Positions 24,285 through 32,455 of a stretch of 64,000 bases of DNA are shown in pieces. The notes beneath the pieces are model-generated. The model did no database searches. It was not told where the DNA came from and saw only the letters and a program-made list of their open reading frames with translations. Origin of the DNA: Aeoliella straminimaris. GTDB lineage: Bacteria > Planctomycetota > Planctomycetia > Pirellulales > Lacipirellulaceae. The position numbers and the translations under genes were made by a program. The stretch lies in contig NZ_JAMXLR010000091.1 of assembly GCF_024054565.1 (NCBI RefSeq), forward strand, positions 1 through 64,000, given 5' to 3'. Each line of letters opens with the position of its first letter. Positions within the stretch are counted from its first letter, which is position 1.

Positions 24285-25211
24285 ATGAGTAGAACTATCA
24301 TCCGGCATTGCCCCCCTGAGAAACAGCAACAGGCGCTGGAGCTGGTGCTCCAAGATGTGACGCCACAGTTGCGCGCCGGATTGGTAGACGTACTGCGTCC
24401 CACCGCGCAGCAAGGCATCGACGTGTTCGCTGGATTGATCATTGCTGAAGATGACGGCAAGTTGGTCGGCGCAGCGTGGCTGCAACCTCAAGTCGGCCGG
24501 ACGGCGACGCTCTGGCCGCCCATACTGCGCGGAGACATCACCGACGACCAAACGCTCTGCAAGTTGGCAGGCGCGGCGGTGGCGGCCTCACGCTCGCTGC
24601 CCGTCGACCTGGTGCAGCTCCTGTTAGACAAGCCCAGCACAGGGTTGGTGCCGCTGCTGGAAGAGCTCGAGTTCGAGAAGCTGGCGGACCTGGAGTATCT
24701 GATGCACACGGTGCCACGGCGCTATCTCGGCGATCTTGATCCCGATGTCACGTTTGACTCGCCGGCCATGGAGCAACAAGAACTGCTGGAGCAATTGGTA
24801 AAGACTACCTACGAGCAAACGCTCGACTGCCCAGGGCTGGAAGGGCGCCGCAATATCGAGGATGTGCTGACCGGATACCAGGCGGTCGGTGAGTACGACC
24901 CGAAAATGTGGTACATCGTGCGGTGGCGAACAGAGCCCGTCGGGGTGCTGCTGACGGCCCCGTATCCGGACGGCGATCAGTGGGAAATCGTGTACGTAGG
25001 AATCGCTCCCCGTTTTCGTGGCCGGCGCCTGGGAAAGAAAATTCTTGCCCACCTTACCTCGCTCGCCGCACAGCGCAAGGTGGAGTATCTGGTCGTAGCG
25101 GTCGACGCAGCCAACGCTCCAGCACTTCGGGTTTACGAACAATCGGGGTACGTCCGCTGGGCGGAGCGAACAGCCTACATTCGGTCGATTGAGAGAAGTG
25201 ATGCAGGCTAG
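24285..25211 (+). CDS. GNAT-family N-acetyltransferase with two GNAT-like halves
   Basis: 308 aa from ATG 24285. The C-terminal half has a clear acetyl-CoA binding site, IVYVGIAPRFRGRRLGKKIL, followed by AANAPALRVYEQSGYVRW. The N-terminal half (about 1-130) resembles a degenerate GNAT domain with VGAAWLQPQVG. Tandem GNAT proteins of this plan include mycothiol synthase-like and other small-molecule acetyltransferases; the substrate here cannot be read from the sequence. It lies 75 bp after the hypothetical gene and before the dnaA leader. Confidence 0.8.
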   Translation: MSRTIIRHCPPEKQQQALELVLQDVTPQLRAGLVDVLRPTAQQGIDVFAGLIIAEDDGKLVGAAWLQPQVGRTATLWPPILRGDITDDQTLCKLAGAAVAASRSLPVDLVQLLLDKPSTGLVPLLEELEFEKLADLEYLMHTVPRRYLGDLDPDVTFDSPAMEQQELLEQLVKTTYEQTLDCPGLEGRRNIEDVLTGYQAVGEYDPKMWYIVRWRTEPVGVLLTAPYPDGDQWEIVYVGIAPRFRGRRLGKKILAHLTSLAAQRKVEYLVVAVDAANAPALRVYEQSGYVRWAERTAYIRSIERSDAG

Positions 25212-25406
25212 AATAACTGCGCAATCTTTCAGCGGGTGCCGCTCGTGGCGGAAATTCTTTTTGTGCTTCGGTCGCAACATGTTTTCCACGGCCCCCAGCG
25301 GGCTCTGAAAAAAAATTCTCGCCACAAGTTTTGATGAGCAGATGGTTAATTCTCGATGAATATTGATTTCGCCAGCCTCCGATGTGGGGAGCCTCGACGC
25401 CACCAA

Positions 25407-25445
25407 AAGTCAACCCTTTGACTTGTGTGCTAGCACTCGTAAAAT
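25407..25445 (+). promoter_or_regulatory. Candidate dnaA promoter overlapped by an inverted repeat
   Basis: TTGACT (25418-25423), a 16-nt spacer and TAAAAT (25440-25445) form a good housekeeping promoter. The -35 box lies in the right arm of the palindrome AAGTCAA-CCCT-TTGACTT (25407-25424), so a repressor bound there would block RNA polymerase. The transcript would have a leader of about 300 nt before the dnaA ATG. Confidence 0.5.
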
Positions 25446-25509
25446 CGCTGACCTGGGTGACAATCAGATGCGTGGCAGGAGGTGGCACCACCATCTTCGT
25501 TAAACGATT

Positions 25510-25579
25510 CTTTCCGCCCTAGTTGTCTCCGAGCTAGTTCTTCGACGAAGACGTGCTTCGAGACCACTAGGGCGGAAAG
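25510..25579 (+). promoter_or_regulatory. Large hairpin in the dnaA leader
   Basis: CTTTCCGCCCTAGTTGTCTC (25510-25529) pairs with GAGACCACTAGGGCGGAAAG (25560-25579) with one mismatch. The 30-nt loop contains a smaller TCTTC-GAC-GAAGA hairpin. A 20-bp stem in a leader is unusually strong and may control dnaA message stability, termination or translation. No U-run follows, so a simple intrinsic terminator is unlikely. Confidence 0.6.
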
Positions 25580-25758
25580 CTCGGTTCGCGAACGACGGGG
25601 GGCCGCTAAGCCGCGTAACTCTTTTGCGTTGTGCAAGTGCCGCACCACGCACGGCCGCTGGCCGTGGACGGGGCCTTCGATCTCATGGGTCGTGGTTCGT
25701 ATTGGGGTGGTATCGGTGCGCCGCAAAAGAAGGAATTACGAGCAAGGACGGAGATTAC

Positions 25759-27144
25759 ATGGAAGGTCCAGGCGAGGGTGCGGCGCTTCGCGACCGACTG
25801 GCCGAGGCTTTAGGGCGCGACCGGTTCGATCTGTGGGTGGATAGAGATACGCTTCTCCATCAACAAGCGGGCGGCGACGTCCACTTGGTCTTTGCGTCGA
25901 GCTTCTTATGCGACACTGCCCGACGAAATCTCGGCAGCGAACTTTCCCTGGTTACCAGGGCGATGTTCGGTGAGCACGCGCAGGTCGTGTTTCGCGTCGA
26001 CGAGTCGTTGGCCAAGCCCGTTCGTCTGGCGGAGCCTTCTGTTGTTGCCGGGAATGACGCCAGAACCGACACAACTCCCCCTGCCCTACCGGCCGTAAAA
26101 CCGCCGGCCGATCAGGGGGGCACCTTCGATTCCTTTGTTGTGGGGCGATCGAACGAACTCGCCGCGCGGGCTGGGGCACAATTGGCCGCCGGCAATCACA
26201 CGGGGGGACCATTGGTAATCTGGGGCCCCCCCGGCAGTGGCAAAACCCACCTGTTGTCGGCCGTCAAGAACGCCTTCCGCCAGCGATTCCGCCGCTCGCG
26301 CGTCCTGATGCTCTCGGCCGAGCAATTTGTCGGTACCTACGTCGAGGCACTCCGCGGCAGTGGCCTGCCCAGCTTCCGACAGAAGTACCGCGGCGCCGAT
26401 TTGCTGTTGATCGACGACCTGCATTTTATGGCCGGCAAGCGAGCCACTCTGGAAGAACTGCAGCACACCATCGATCGCATTACCGCCGCTGGCGGACGAG
26501 TGGTATTGGCAAGTTGCCACGAACCCGGCACCATCGACAACCTGGGACCCGAACTGCTTTCCCGCTTGCGGGCTGGCCTGGTGTGTGAGGTGGCAGCAGC
26601 CGACTATGCCACACGCCTGGAGATAGCGCGCCGCCGTTGCCGCCGACTCGGTCTGTCGACCGAAGAGGTCTGCTTGGAGAAGCTGGCCGCCAGCGTGTCC
26701 AGCGGCGCCCGAGAACTGCTGGGCGCCATCGAGAGGCTCAAGGCGCGGCATGAGTTGCTGGGCGAGGTGATCGACCTGATGCTGATCGAGCAAATTGCCG
26801 GCGAGGTGAACTACCAGACGATTCGCCGCGTAGCGATGGACGACATCCAACGCGTGGTGTGCGACCACTTTGGCATCGAAGCCAAGGCTCTCCGCTCGAA
26901 CAGTCGTCACAAGTCCGTTACCGAACCGCGGATGTTGGCCATGTGGCTGGCACGAAAGTACACGCAGGCCGGCTGGCGAGAGATTGGCGAGTACTTCGGC
27001 GGTCGCCGTCACAGCACCGTGATATCGGCCCACCGCCGCATCGAGTCCCAGGTCGGCCGGCTGTCGACCGTCTCTACCAATCGCGGCAATGCGAATCTGG
27101 AAGAAACACTCGGTCAGATCGAGACCAAGCTCCGTATGGCGTAG
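25759..27144 (+). CDS. dnaA: Chromosomal replication initiator DnaA (or DnaA-like paralogue)
   Basis: 461 aa from ATG 25759, with GGAG five bases upstream. Domain I (about 1-90), linker (about 90-125), AAA+ domain with IWGPPGSGKTH (Walker A) and LLLIDDLHFMAGK (Walker B), then domain IV with EPRMLAMWLARKYTQAGW and FGGRRHSTVISAHRRIE. The canonical signature is GGRDHTTV; here the Asp that reads a base of the DnaA box is Arg, while the following His and the minor-groove Arg (SRHKSV) are kept. Planctomycetes often carry more than one dnaA; whether this is the main initiator is unknown. Adjacent dnaN or recF are absent. Confidence 0.88.
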   Translation: MEGPGEGAALRDRLAEALGRDRFDLWVDRDTLLHQQAGGDVHLVFASSFLCDTARRNLGSELSLVTRAMFGEHAQVVFRVDESLAKPVRLAEPSVVAGNDARTDTTPPALPAVKPPADQGGTFDSFVVGRSNELAARAGAQLAAGNHTGGPLVIWGPPGSGKTHLLSAVKNAFRQRFRRSRVLMLSAEQFVGTYVEALRGSGLPSFRQKYRGADLLLIDDLHFMAGKRATLEELQHTIDRITAAGGRVVLASCHEPGTIDNLGPELLSRLRAGLVCEVAAADYATRLEIARRRCRRLGLSTEEVCLEKLAASVSSGARELLGAIERLKARHELLGEVIDLMLIEQIAGEVNYQTIRRVAMDDIQRVVCDHFGIEAKALRSNSRHKSVTEPRMLAMWLARKYTQAGWREIGEYFGGRRHSTVISAHRRIESQVGRLSTVSTNRGNANLEETLGQIETKLRMA

Positions 27145-27300
27145 CAGCCCAGATCACCTGCTCGGTCACAGTCGTGCGGGCGGTGTGAACCAAGCTGGGG
27201 GCAACCAATGCTCGACTTCTGCCTATTGGCGCGATTCGCCGAATGCAAACCCGCAGCACCGCTCGGCGGGACCTTTTCCAATGCGTGGCAAGTTGCCCAG

Positions 27301-30300
27301 TTAAACCTTGGCCACGTTGCGATCAGCGCTGATCAGCTTGGGCCAGGGAATGGCGCCCAGGATGAGCACGGCGACTTGGCTGGCGATGAAGTACAGTAGC
27401 CCTCGCGCCAGATTCTCGTTGAAGCCATAGGCGTGCAGGCCAATGCTCAGTTGATTGACGCCGAACCAGCTCCAGGCCGTAATGATGTTGCCCACTACGG
27501 TCAGCATGGCCAGCCCCCGCGGTCCGATCATCTTGCCCCAGCGAGCGTGCAACGCCACGGCGTTCCACAACACGATCATCAGGGCGCCGTTTTCCTTGGG
27601 ATCCCATCCCCAGAACCGCCCCCAGGAGTCGTCGGCCCAGAGGCCACCCAGGACGGTGCCGAAGAAGCTGAACAGGATCGCAAAGCACAGCGAGCCATAA
27701 ATCATGGCCGTGAGCTTCTTGGCGTCTGCTTTACTGAACAGATCGAGCATGTGCACCGCCACGATGTACACGATGCCCAGGCAGCCCGCCAGCATCGTTG
27801 TGGCGTAGCCAATATTGATGCTCAGCACGTGCACCGTGAGCCAGAACTGCGTATCGAGCACGGCCTGCATGACCGTGAAGGTGTCGCCATCCTGTCCAAG
27901 GAAGTGGGCAATCAACAGCGTGGCGAAACCACATGCCGAAGCGACGAATCCGCCGACGCCCAATTTGAAGATCGACTCAAACACCAACATTAGCAATACC
28001 ACCGCCCAACCGATGCAGATAGCCGTGGTGTAGAGATTCGTGATGGGGGGCCGGCCCGAAATGTAGACCCGCGCCGCAATGGCCAGCGTGTGCACCACGA
28101 GCGTGACCGCGATAATGGCGATGGCGCTGCGTCCCAGCGTCTTGGGCCACGCGAGCCACGACGCCGCCGAGAGGATCAAGGCCACGAAGTACATCGTTGC
28201 GCAAAAGTAGAATGGCGTGGCGCCGTTGAACCAGGTTTCGAACTCCAGTCGCTCGGTATCGAGCCGTTCGGCCGTCTTCAACGTCGAGACGTAAGCGGCA
28301 TTCTTGGGATCTTCGAGCTCCGACTGGTAATCACGCACGACACTCCGCATGTCCGCGATGGCCGATTTAAAGGCCTTCGAGTCGCCGCTGTGATAGGCCG
28401 ACAACATCCTGGCTAACGGCTCGATGCCTGCCCCCGGTCGCTCGCTGCCGAAACGGGCGAGGACGTCCCGCAAGACGGGGGGCATCCGGGCCGGATCGAT
28501 TTGGCCACTGTTCTGCAGCATGTAGCAGTTCTCACGCAGATCGGCCTCGTGCAGTGTAAACCAATTGCCGTCTACTTCCCGTGGCGGCACCGACAGCGGG
28601 GCATCGCCCATCTCGGCTTGCCTGGCGGCCATGAACAGGTCTTCGATCACCGTTTCCGGGCCGCGAATCTGCAGGGTGCGGAAGCTATTGGCCAGCTCCA
28701 CGTAGTCCATGCATTGGTTCCACAACTGCAGGACGTCACGCTGGTAGCGGGTCAGGTTGTTGCGGTCGACCTCTTCCAGCAGGCCAACTTCCTTGCGCAG
28801 CTTATCGATGCCGCCTTCGATTTCGTTCAAGCTGTAACGGAAGAAGCCGGGGCGGAGAGGCAGGTCGATCGTCTTGAGCAATTCGAGGTTGGTAATGCGG
28901 AACACATAGGCGTCGGCGGCTTCCTGTTTGCCCGCCAGCAGATCGAGCAACCACTGGGATGCCGGTATCTTCTGGCGTCCATCTTCCGAAACGGCCGCTT
29001 CTTGCCGTTGTGAGAAATACTGCAGCGTGTTGCGGGCGAGCGTGTCGTAAGGTTTCACGCGGCCTTCATCCAGCACGGGCAGTTCGGCAAACTCGTGCAC
29101 GGGCATCTGACCGACCATCAACGGCTTTTGGCGGAATGTCCAGGCAAAGAACACCATCACGAGCAGCGAAACCACGGCCGGCGCCAGTACTTCGGGCCGC
29201 AATGCCCAATCGTTGAAGCTGGTGGTGGGCTGCTGCTCGTCGTCGAGTTCGCGGAGCCGGCGATTCAAGAATCGCACCAGGGTAATGCCGAAGTGCACCA
29301 GCATGCCCACCATCACCACTGCGCAACCAATGTAGGGCGCCATCCAACCTTCGTTCTTCACCACCTGCAGCACCGTGGCGTCTTCGGAAAAGTGATCGAA
29401 GTCGGATTGATAGAAGGTTTCTCCTTCGTACCGCAACGGGTTGTTCATCGACACATGGTACTTGAGCGAGGTGCCCTGCTGCTTGTCGGTGAGTTGGATG
29501 TCGGACGAGTAATTCTTAGCCTTGTCCGTGCCGGCGTACTTGTCGAAGGAGAACTTCTCGAGGGTCACTTCATAGGGAGTCATCACACGCTTGAACCGCA
29601 TGGCGAGCCACAGTGGGTTGTCAGCGCCTGCGATCAGTTGCTGGCCATCATTGGTGGGGAAGCCCGGGATGTTGGCTCCACGCGACGGGCCAATCCGCAT
29701 GGCGATGGGCATGTCGAAGAAGACCGTTACGTGGTACTTGCCAAGCGACTTGCCGGAGGGTTTCTCGAGCAGTTCGACAACCGCGCCCGGAATGTCCCCC
29801 TTGGGATTGGCCGGTTTTTGTTCCAGGTCCAACTGCGTGGCCGCACCTTTCAGACTCTCATCGGTCTCCTCCGTTGGGCGACTGGAGACGGCACTGTTGG
29901 CGTAGTATTCCACCACGCGGACATCGACTGGTAGATCAGGATGGCTGATCACCCGCCCAGCAGCATCTGCCGGCAGCGCAGCGGCGGCGGCCAGCAATTC
30001 GGTTGGGATAACGGTCACATGATCAACTGCCGCGTCCGAACGATCGATGACAGCCAATTCGGTTTCCGTGGGACTGTACGCCCAGTCGACCGTTTGACCT
30101 TGGTCGATGATCATGTTCATTTCGACGTTGGTCTCGGCGACGTAAAACTCGTGGGCCATCAATATGGCCACGCCGATATGCAGCAAAATCACGCCCGAGC
30201 GTTTGGCAAACAATAGCCACAGACTGGCCATCAGCAGGCCGCCTGCGGCGGTGGCCTGGATCAGCTGCCAGACGATACGCATGCCGGCGTCGGGGATCCG

Positions 30301-30996
30301 CCATTCGGGATCGAGAAACAGGAACGCTGCGGCGACCAGGGCCACGGCGTTCAGCCCCGCCAGCACCCACCACTCGGGGCGGCGCAGGCGACCGTACGCC
30401 AACGACAGCAAGTAGGCCGAGACCAGTCCCAACGCGGCGAACGCACCGCGAGAGAGGTTCCACAGCAAGTCGGCAAATCGGGGCGAGATACTCGCCTGAT
30501 GGGCATTGCTGGTGGCTTGAGCGATTACCAGCCAGGTAACCACCACGCCCACCGCCAAGAGCCCTAACGCCCACACTAATTCCGTACCCCGGGCGCGGAT
30601 CTTGTATCGCAATGTGTGTGCAGCCAGCAGGTTGATGGCCATGAGCAGGCCGATAGTGTAGCCACCCGGGAAATAAAAGATGTGAGGTTTCTCCAGCACG
30701 ATTGGTTCGCCGCTCGAGAATACACTCCACAAGGTGGGGAATATCTGCCAGTCCACCTGGGCGATCCACACGCGGAAGTAGCCTTCCTTCATCACGTACC
30801 ACACGTCGCGATGCGCCTGCGCCAGCGTCCCGGCAAACACCAGCAGGATGAGCAGTGTCAGCAGGACGACCGTCAGCTTGAGCGACGCAAAGGTCGACCA
30901 AATGGCCATCAGCGGGGAGGATGCTTCGCGACCTCGCGTGCGGGGCTCGGCGTGGTCGCGGGCCATTTCAGCATTGGGCAGTTCGGCAGTTGCCAT
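27301..30996 (-). CDS. Fused ResB-CcsA cytochrome c biogenesis protein (System II)
   Basis: 1231-aa membrane protein that carries out haem export and attachment to c-type cytochromes. The start ATG 30996 precedes the first hydrophobic segment. The N-terminal half is ResB-like (helices near residues 40-320, then a large periplasmic region with GKYHVTVFFDMPIAMRIGPS). The C-terminal half is CcsA-like, with the haem-handling WWD segment FWGWDPKENGALMIVLWNAV and histidines in LTVHVLSINIGYATTMLAG. A long extracytoplasmic insertion (about 640-900, containing QRQEAA and LDLLAGKQEAADAYV) joins the halves. Stop-to-start spacing to the lipoprotein gene upstream is 4 bp, so the two form an operon. Confidence 0.9.
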   Translation of the reverse strand: MATAELPNAEMARDHAEPRTRGREASSPLMAIWSTFASLKLTVVLLTLLILLVFAGTLAQAHRDVWYVMKEGYFRVWIAQVDWQIFPTLWSVFSSGEPIVLEKPHIFYFPGGYTIGLLMAINLLAAHTLRYKIRARGTELVWALGLLAVGVVVTWLVIAQATSNAHQASISPRFADLLWNLSRGAFAALGLVSAYLLSLAYGRLRRPEWWVLAGLNAVALVAAAFLFLDPEWRIPDAGMRIVWQLIQATAAGGLLMASLWLLFAKRSGVILLHIGVAILMAHEFYVAETNVEMNMIIDQGQTVDWAYSPTETELAVIDRSDAAVDHVTVIPTELLAAAAALPADAAGRVISHPDLPVDVRVVEYYANSAVSSRPTEETDESLKGAATQLDLEQKPANPKGDIPGAVVELLEKPSGKSLGKYHVTVFFDMPIAMRIGPSRGANIPGFPTNDGQQLIAGADNPLWLAMRFKRVMTPYEVTLEKFSFDKYAGTDKAKNYSSDIQLTDKQQGTSLKYHVSMNNPLRYEGETFYQSDFDHFSEDATVLQVVKNEGWMAPYIGCAVVMVGMLVHFGITLVRFLNRRLRELDDEQQPTTSFNDWALRPEVLAPAVVSLLVMVFFAWTFRQKPLMVGQMPVHEFAELPVLDEGRVKPYDTLARNTLQYFSQRQEAAVSEDGRQKIPASQWLLDLLAGKQEAADAYVFRITNLELLKTIDLPLRPGFFRYSLNEIEGGIDKLRKEVGLLEEVDRNNLTRYQRDVLQLWNQCMDYVELANSFRTLQIRGPETVIEDLFMAARQAEMGDAPLSVPPREVDGNWFTLHEADLRENCYMLQNSGQIDPARMPPVLRDVLARFGSERPGAGIEPLARMLSAYHSGDSKAFKSAIADMRSVVRDYQSELEDPKNAAYVSTLKTAERLDTERLEFETWFNGATPFYFCATMYFVALILSAASWLAWPKTLGRSAIAIIAVTLVVHTLAIAARVYISGRPPITNLYTTAICIGWAVVLLMLVFESIFKLGVGGFVASACGFATLLIAHFLGQDGDTFTVMQAVLDTQFWLTVHVLSINIGYATTMLAGCLGIVYIVAVHMLDLFSKADAKKLTAMIYGSLCFAILFSFFGTVLGGLWADDSWGRFWGWDPKENGALMIVLWNAVALHARWGKMIGPRGLAMLTVVGNIITAWSWFGVNQLSIGLHAYGFNENLARGLLYFIASQVAVLILGAIPWPKLISADRNVAKV

Positions 30997-31000
30997 GGTT

Positions 31001-32284
31001 CTACTCGTCCTCCGATTCTGGCGGCGTGGCTCCCGCGCCGGGCGTGGCAAACGGAGCTCGTCGCATCATGGGCGGCATCATTCCGCCCCCTGCACTGTTG
31101 CCCACGGCGTCGAACAGCCAGGCTTTCTCGCCATCGACTTCGATGTCCTCCACGCCGGCCGCTTCGTTCATCTGCTCGGCCGGATCGAGGCCAAGCTGCC
31201 CTCGCCAGCGGTTGATGTTCAATTTCAAGTATTCGTCCCGGTCTCCGGGGAAGGCGAGCTGTGAGATCGCCACTTCCACATCGCCACCGGGAAGCTGCAG
31301 CGTCGCCTCGCGCATCATTCGCTCGGGACCTTCCTGCCAGCCTTCAGGGACGTTCCACTCGATTTCCGCAGGCTTGTCTTCAGGAAGTTTCACCCATTTG
31401 GCGAACGTCCGTAGCTCGTCGGCCACCTTATCGACCTGGTCTTTATCGGCCAGCGTCTTTACGAACCACGCTCGGTCACCACGGATGTAAATGGCCGCGA
31501 TCATTCGCGATTGGTCCGCCTTCGGCTTCGGCTTCGGCTTCGACTCTGATTCCGCCTTTTCGGCAGCCGGTTCCGCGGCTGGCTCTTCCTTGGCTGGCTC
31601 TTCCTCAGCTGTAGTGGCGGGTTGTTCGTCCGCTGGCTTCCCGTTGGGGGGAGGCGTTGCGGTGGGGCCGGCGAAGGGAGCGTTGCCGCCCATCATGGGG
31701 GGCATCATTCCGCCCCCTGTGCTGGTACCCACGGCATCGAATACCCATGCCGTCTGGCCATCGACTTGGATCTCTCGGACTCCGGCCGCCTCGTCCATTT
31801 TCTCCGCGGGTTCGAGGCCGAGTTGTCCTCGCCAGCGATTGATGTTCATCTTCAGGTAGTCGTCCAGGTCTCCGGGGAAGGCGAGCTTCGAGATGGCCAC
31901 GTCGACGTCGCCCTCGGGCAGTAGCAGCGTCGCCTCGCGCATCATCCGGGGCGGGCCCTCCTTCCAGCCCTCGGGCACCTTCCACTCGATGGCTGCCGGT
32001 TGGTCCTCTGGCAGCGCAACGGATTCGGCGAAGTTGTGCAGCGCGTCGGCCGCCTTGTCGACCTGTTGCTTGGGGGCCATGGTTTTGAGGAACCAAGCTT
32101 GATTATCGCGGATAAAAATGGCCGCGATCATCCGCGACTCGTCGCCGGGGGAGTTCTCCTTGGCCGATCCCCCTTTTCGAGGGGCATCGTACGATGAGAT
32201 TTCGGGCTTCTCGGAACAGCCACTGGCGGCCAGAAGCAAGACGGCGTAGACAATAAGCGGGCGGCGGGCAGGCCGTGAATGCAT
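31001..32284 (-). CDS. Lipoprotein with tandem duplicated domain
   Basis: 427 aa from ATG 32284. The signal peptide ends in the lipobox LAASGC with the lipidated Cys at residue 23. Two near-identical domains follow: about 50-190 and 255-400, each beginning SRMIAAIFIRDNQAWFLKT/SRMIAAIYIRGDRAWFVKT and ending MMPPMM. They are separated by an Ala/Pro/Glu/Lys linker. Sequence agreement is about 75 percent by eye, also at the DNA level, which points to recent duplication. The genes overlap nearly with the ResB-CcsA gene downstream, so a role in periplasmic cytochrome c assembly or redox is possible but unproven. Family unknown. Confidence 0.85.
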   Translation of the reverse strand: MHSRPARRPLIVYAVLLLAASGCSEKPEISSYDAPRKGGSAKENSPGDESRMIAAIFIRDNQAWFLKTMAPKQQVDKAADALHNFAESVALPEDQPAAIEWKVPEGWKEGPPRMMREATLLLPEGDVDVAISKLAFPGDLDDYLKMNINRWRGQLGLEPAEKMDEAAGVREIQVDGQTAWVFDAVGTSTGGGMMPPMMGGNAPFAGPTATPPPNGKPADEQPATTAEEEPAKEEPAAEPAAEKAESESKPKPKPKADQSRMIAAIYIRGDRAWFVKTLADKDQVDKVADELRTFAKWVKLPEDKPAEIEWNVPEGWQEGPERMMREATLQLPGGDVEVAISQLAFPGDRDEYLKLNINRWRGQLGLDPAEQMNEAAGVEDIEVDGEKAWLFDAVGNSAGGGMMPPMMRRAPFATPGAGATPPESEDE

Positions 32285-32455
32285 GGAATCACCGGACGGG
32301 GTGGGAAAGGCGGGAGCACGCCAACAGGGGCGGGACTCCAACACCCGCCGCGTGCCGTCCGGGCATTATAGGGGGTCGATGGGGGGGCGGTACACCCAAA
32401 AGCCCCCGGCTGCGACTTTTTGTCGCACCGCTGGTATATCTCTTCAGCGCGGATT

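Larger units (their letters stand above)
25212..25758. other. Long untranslated region upstream of dnaA
   Basis: No gene is seen. It contains a promoter-like sequence with a palindrome (25407-25445), a 20-bp-stem hairpin (25510-25579), the palindrome GTTCGCGAAC at 25584-25593 and one DnaA-box-like word, TTTTCCACG at 25282-25290 (8 of 9 positions). A cluster of boxes is missing, so this does not look like a replication origin. Confidence 0.55.

Noticed and set aside
25265-25320. Terminator after the GNAT gene
   Set aside because: The weak GGCCC/GGGC stem is followed by A residues, not T, on the coding strand.
25212-25758. Chromosomal origin next to dnaA
   Set aside because: Only one weak DnaA-box-like word, no AT-rich unwinding element with box cluster, and no dnaN, recF or gyrB neighbours.
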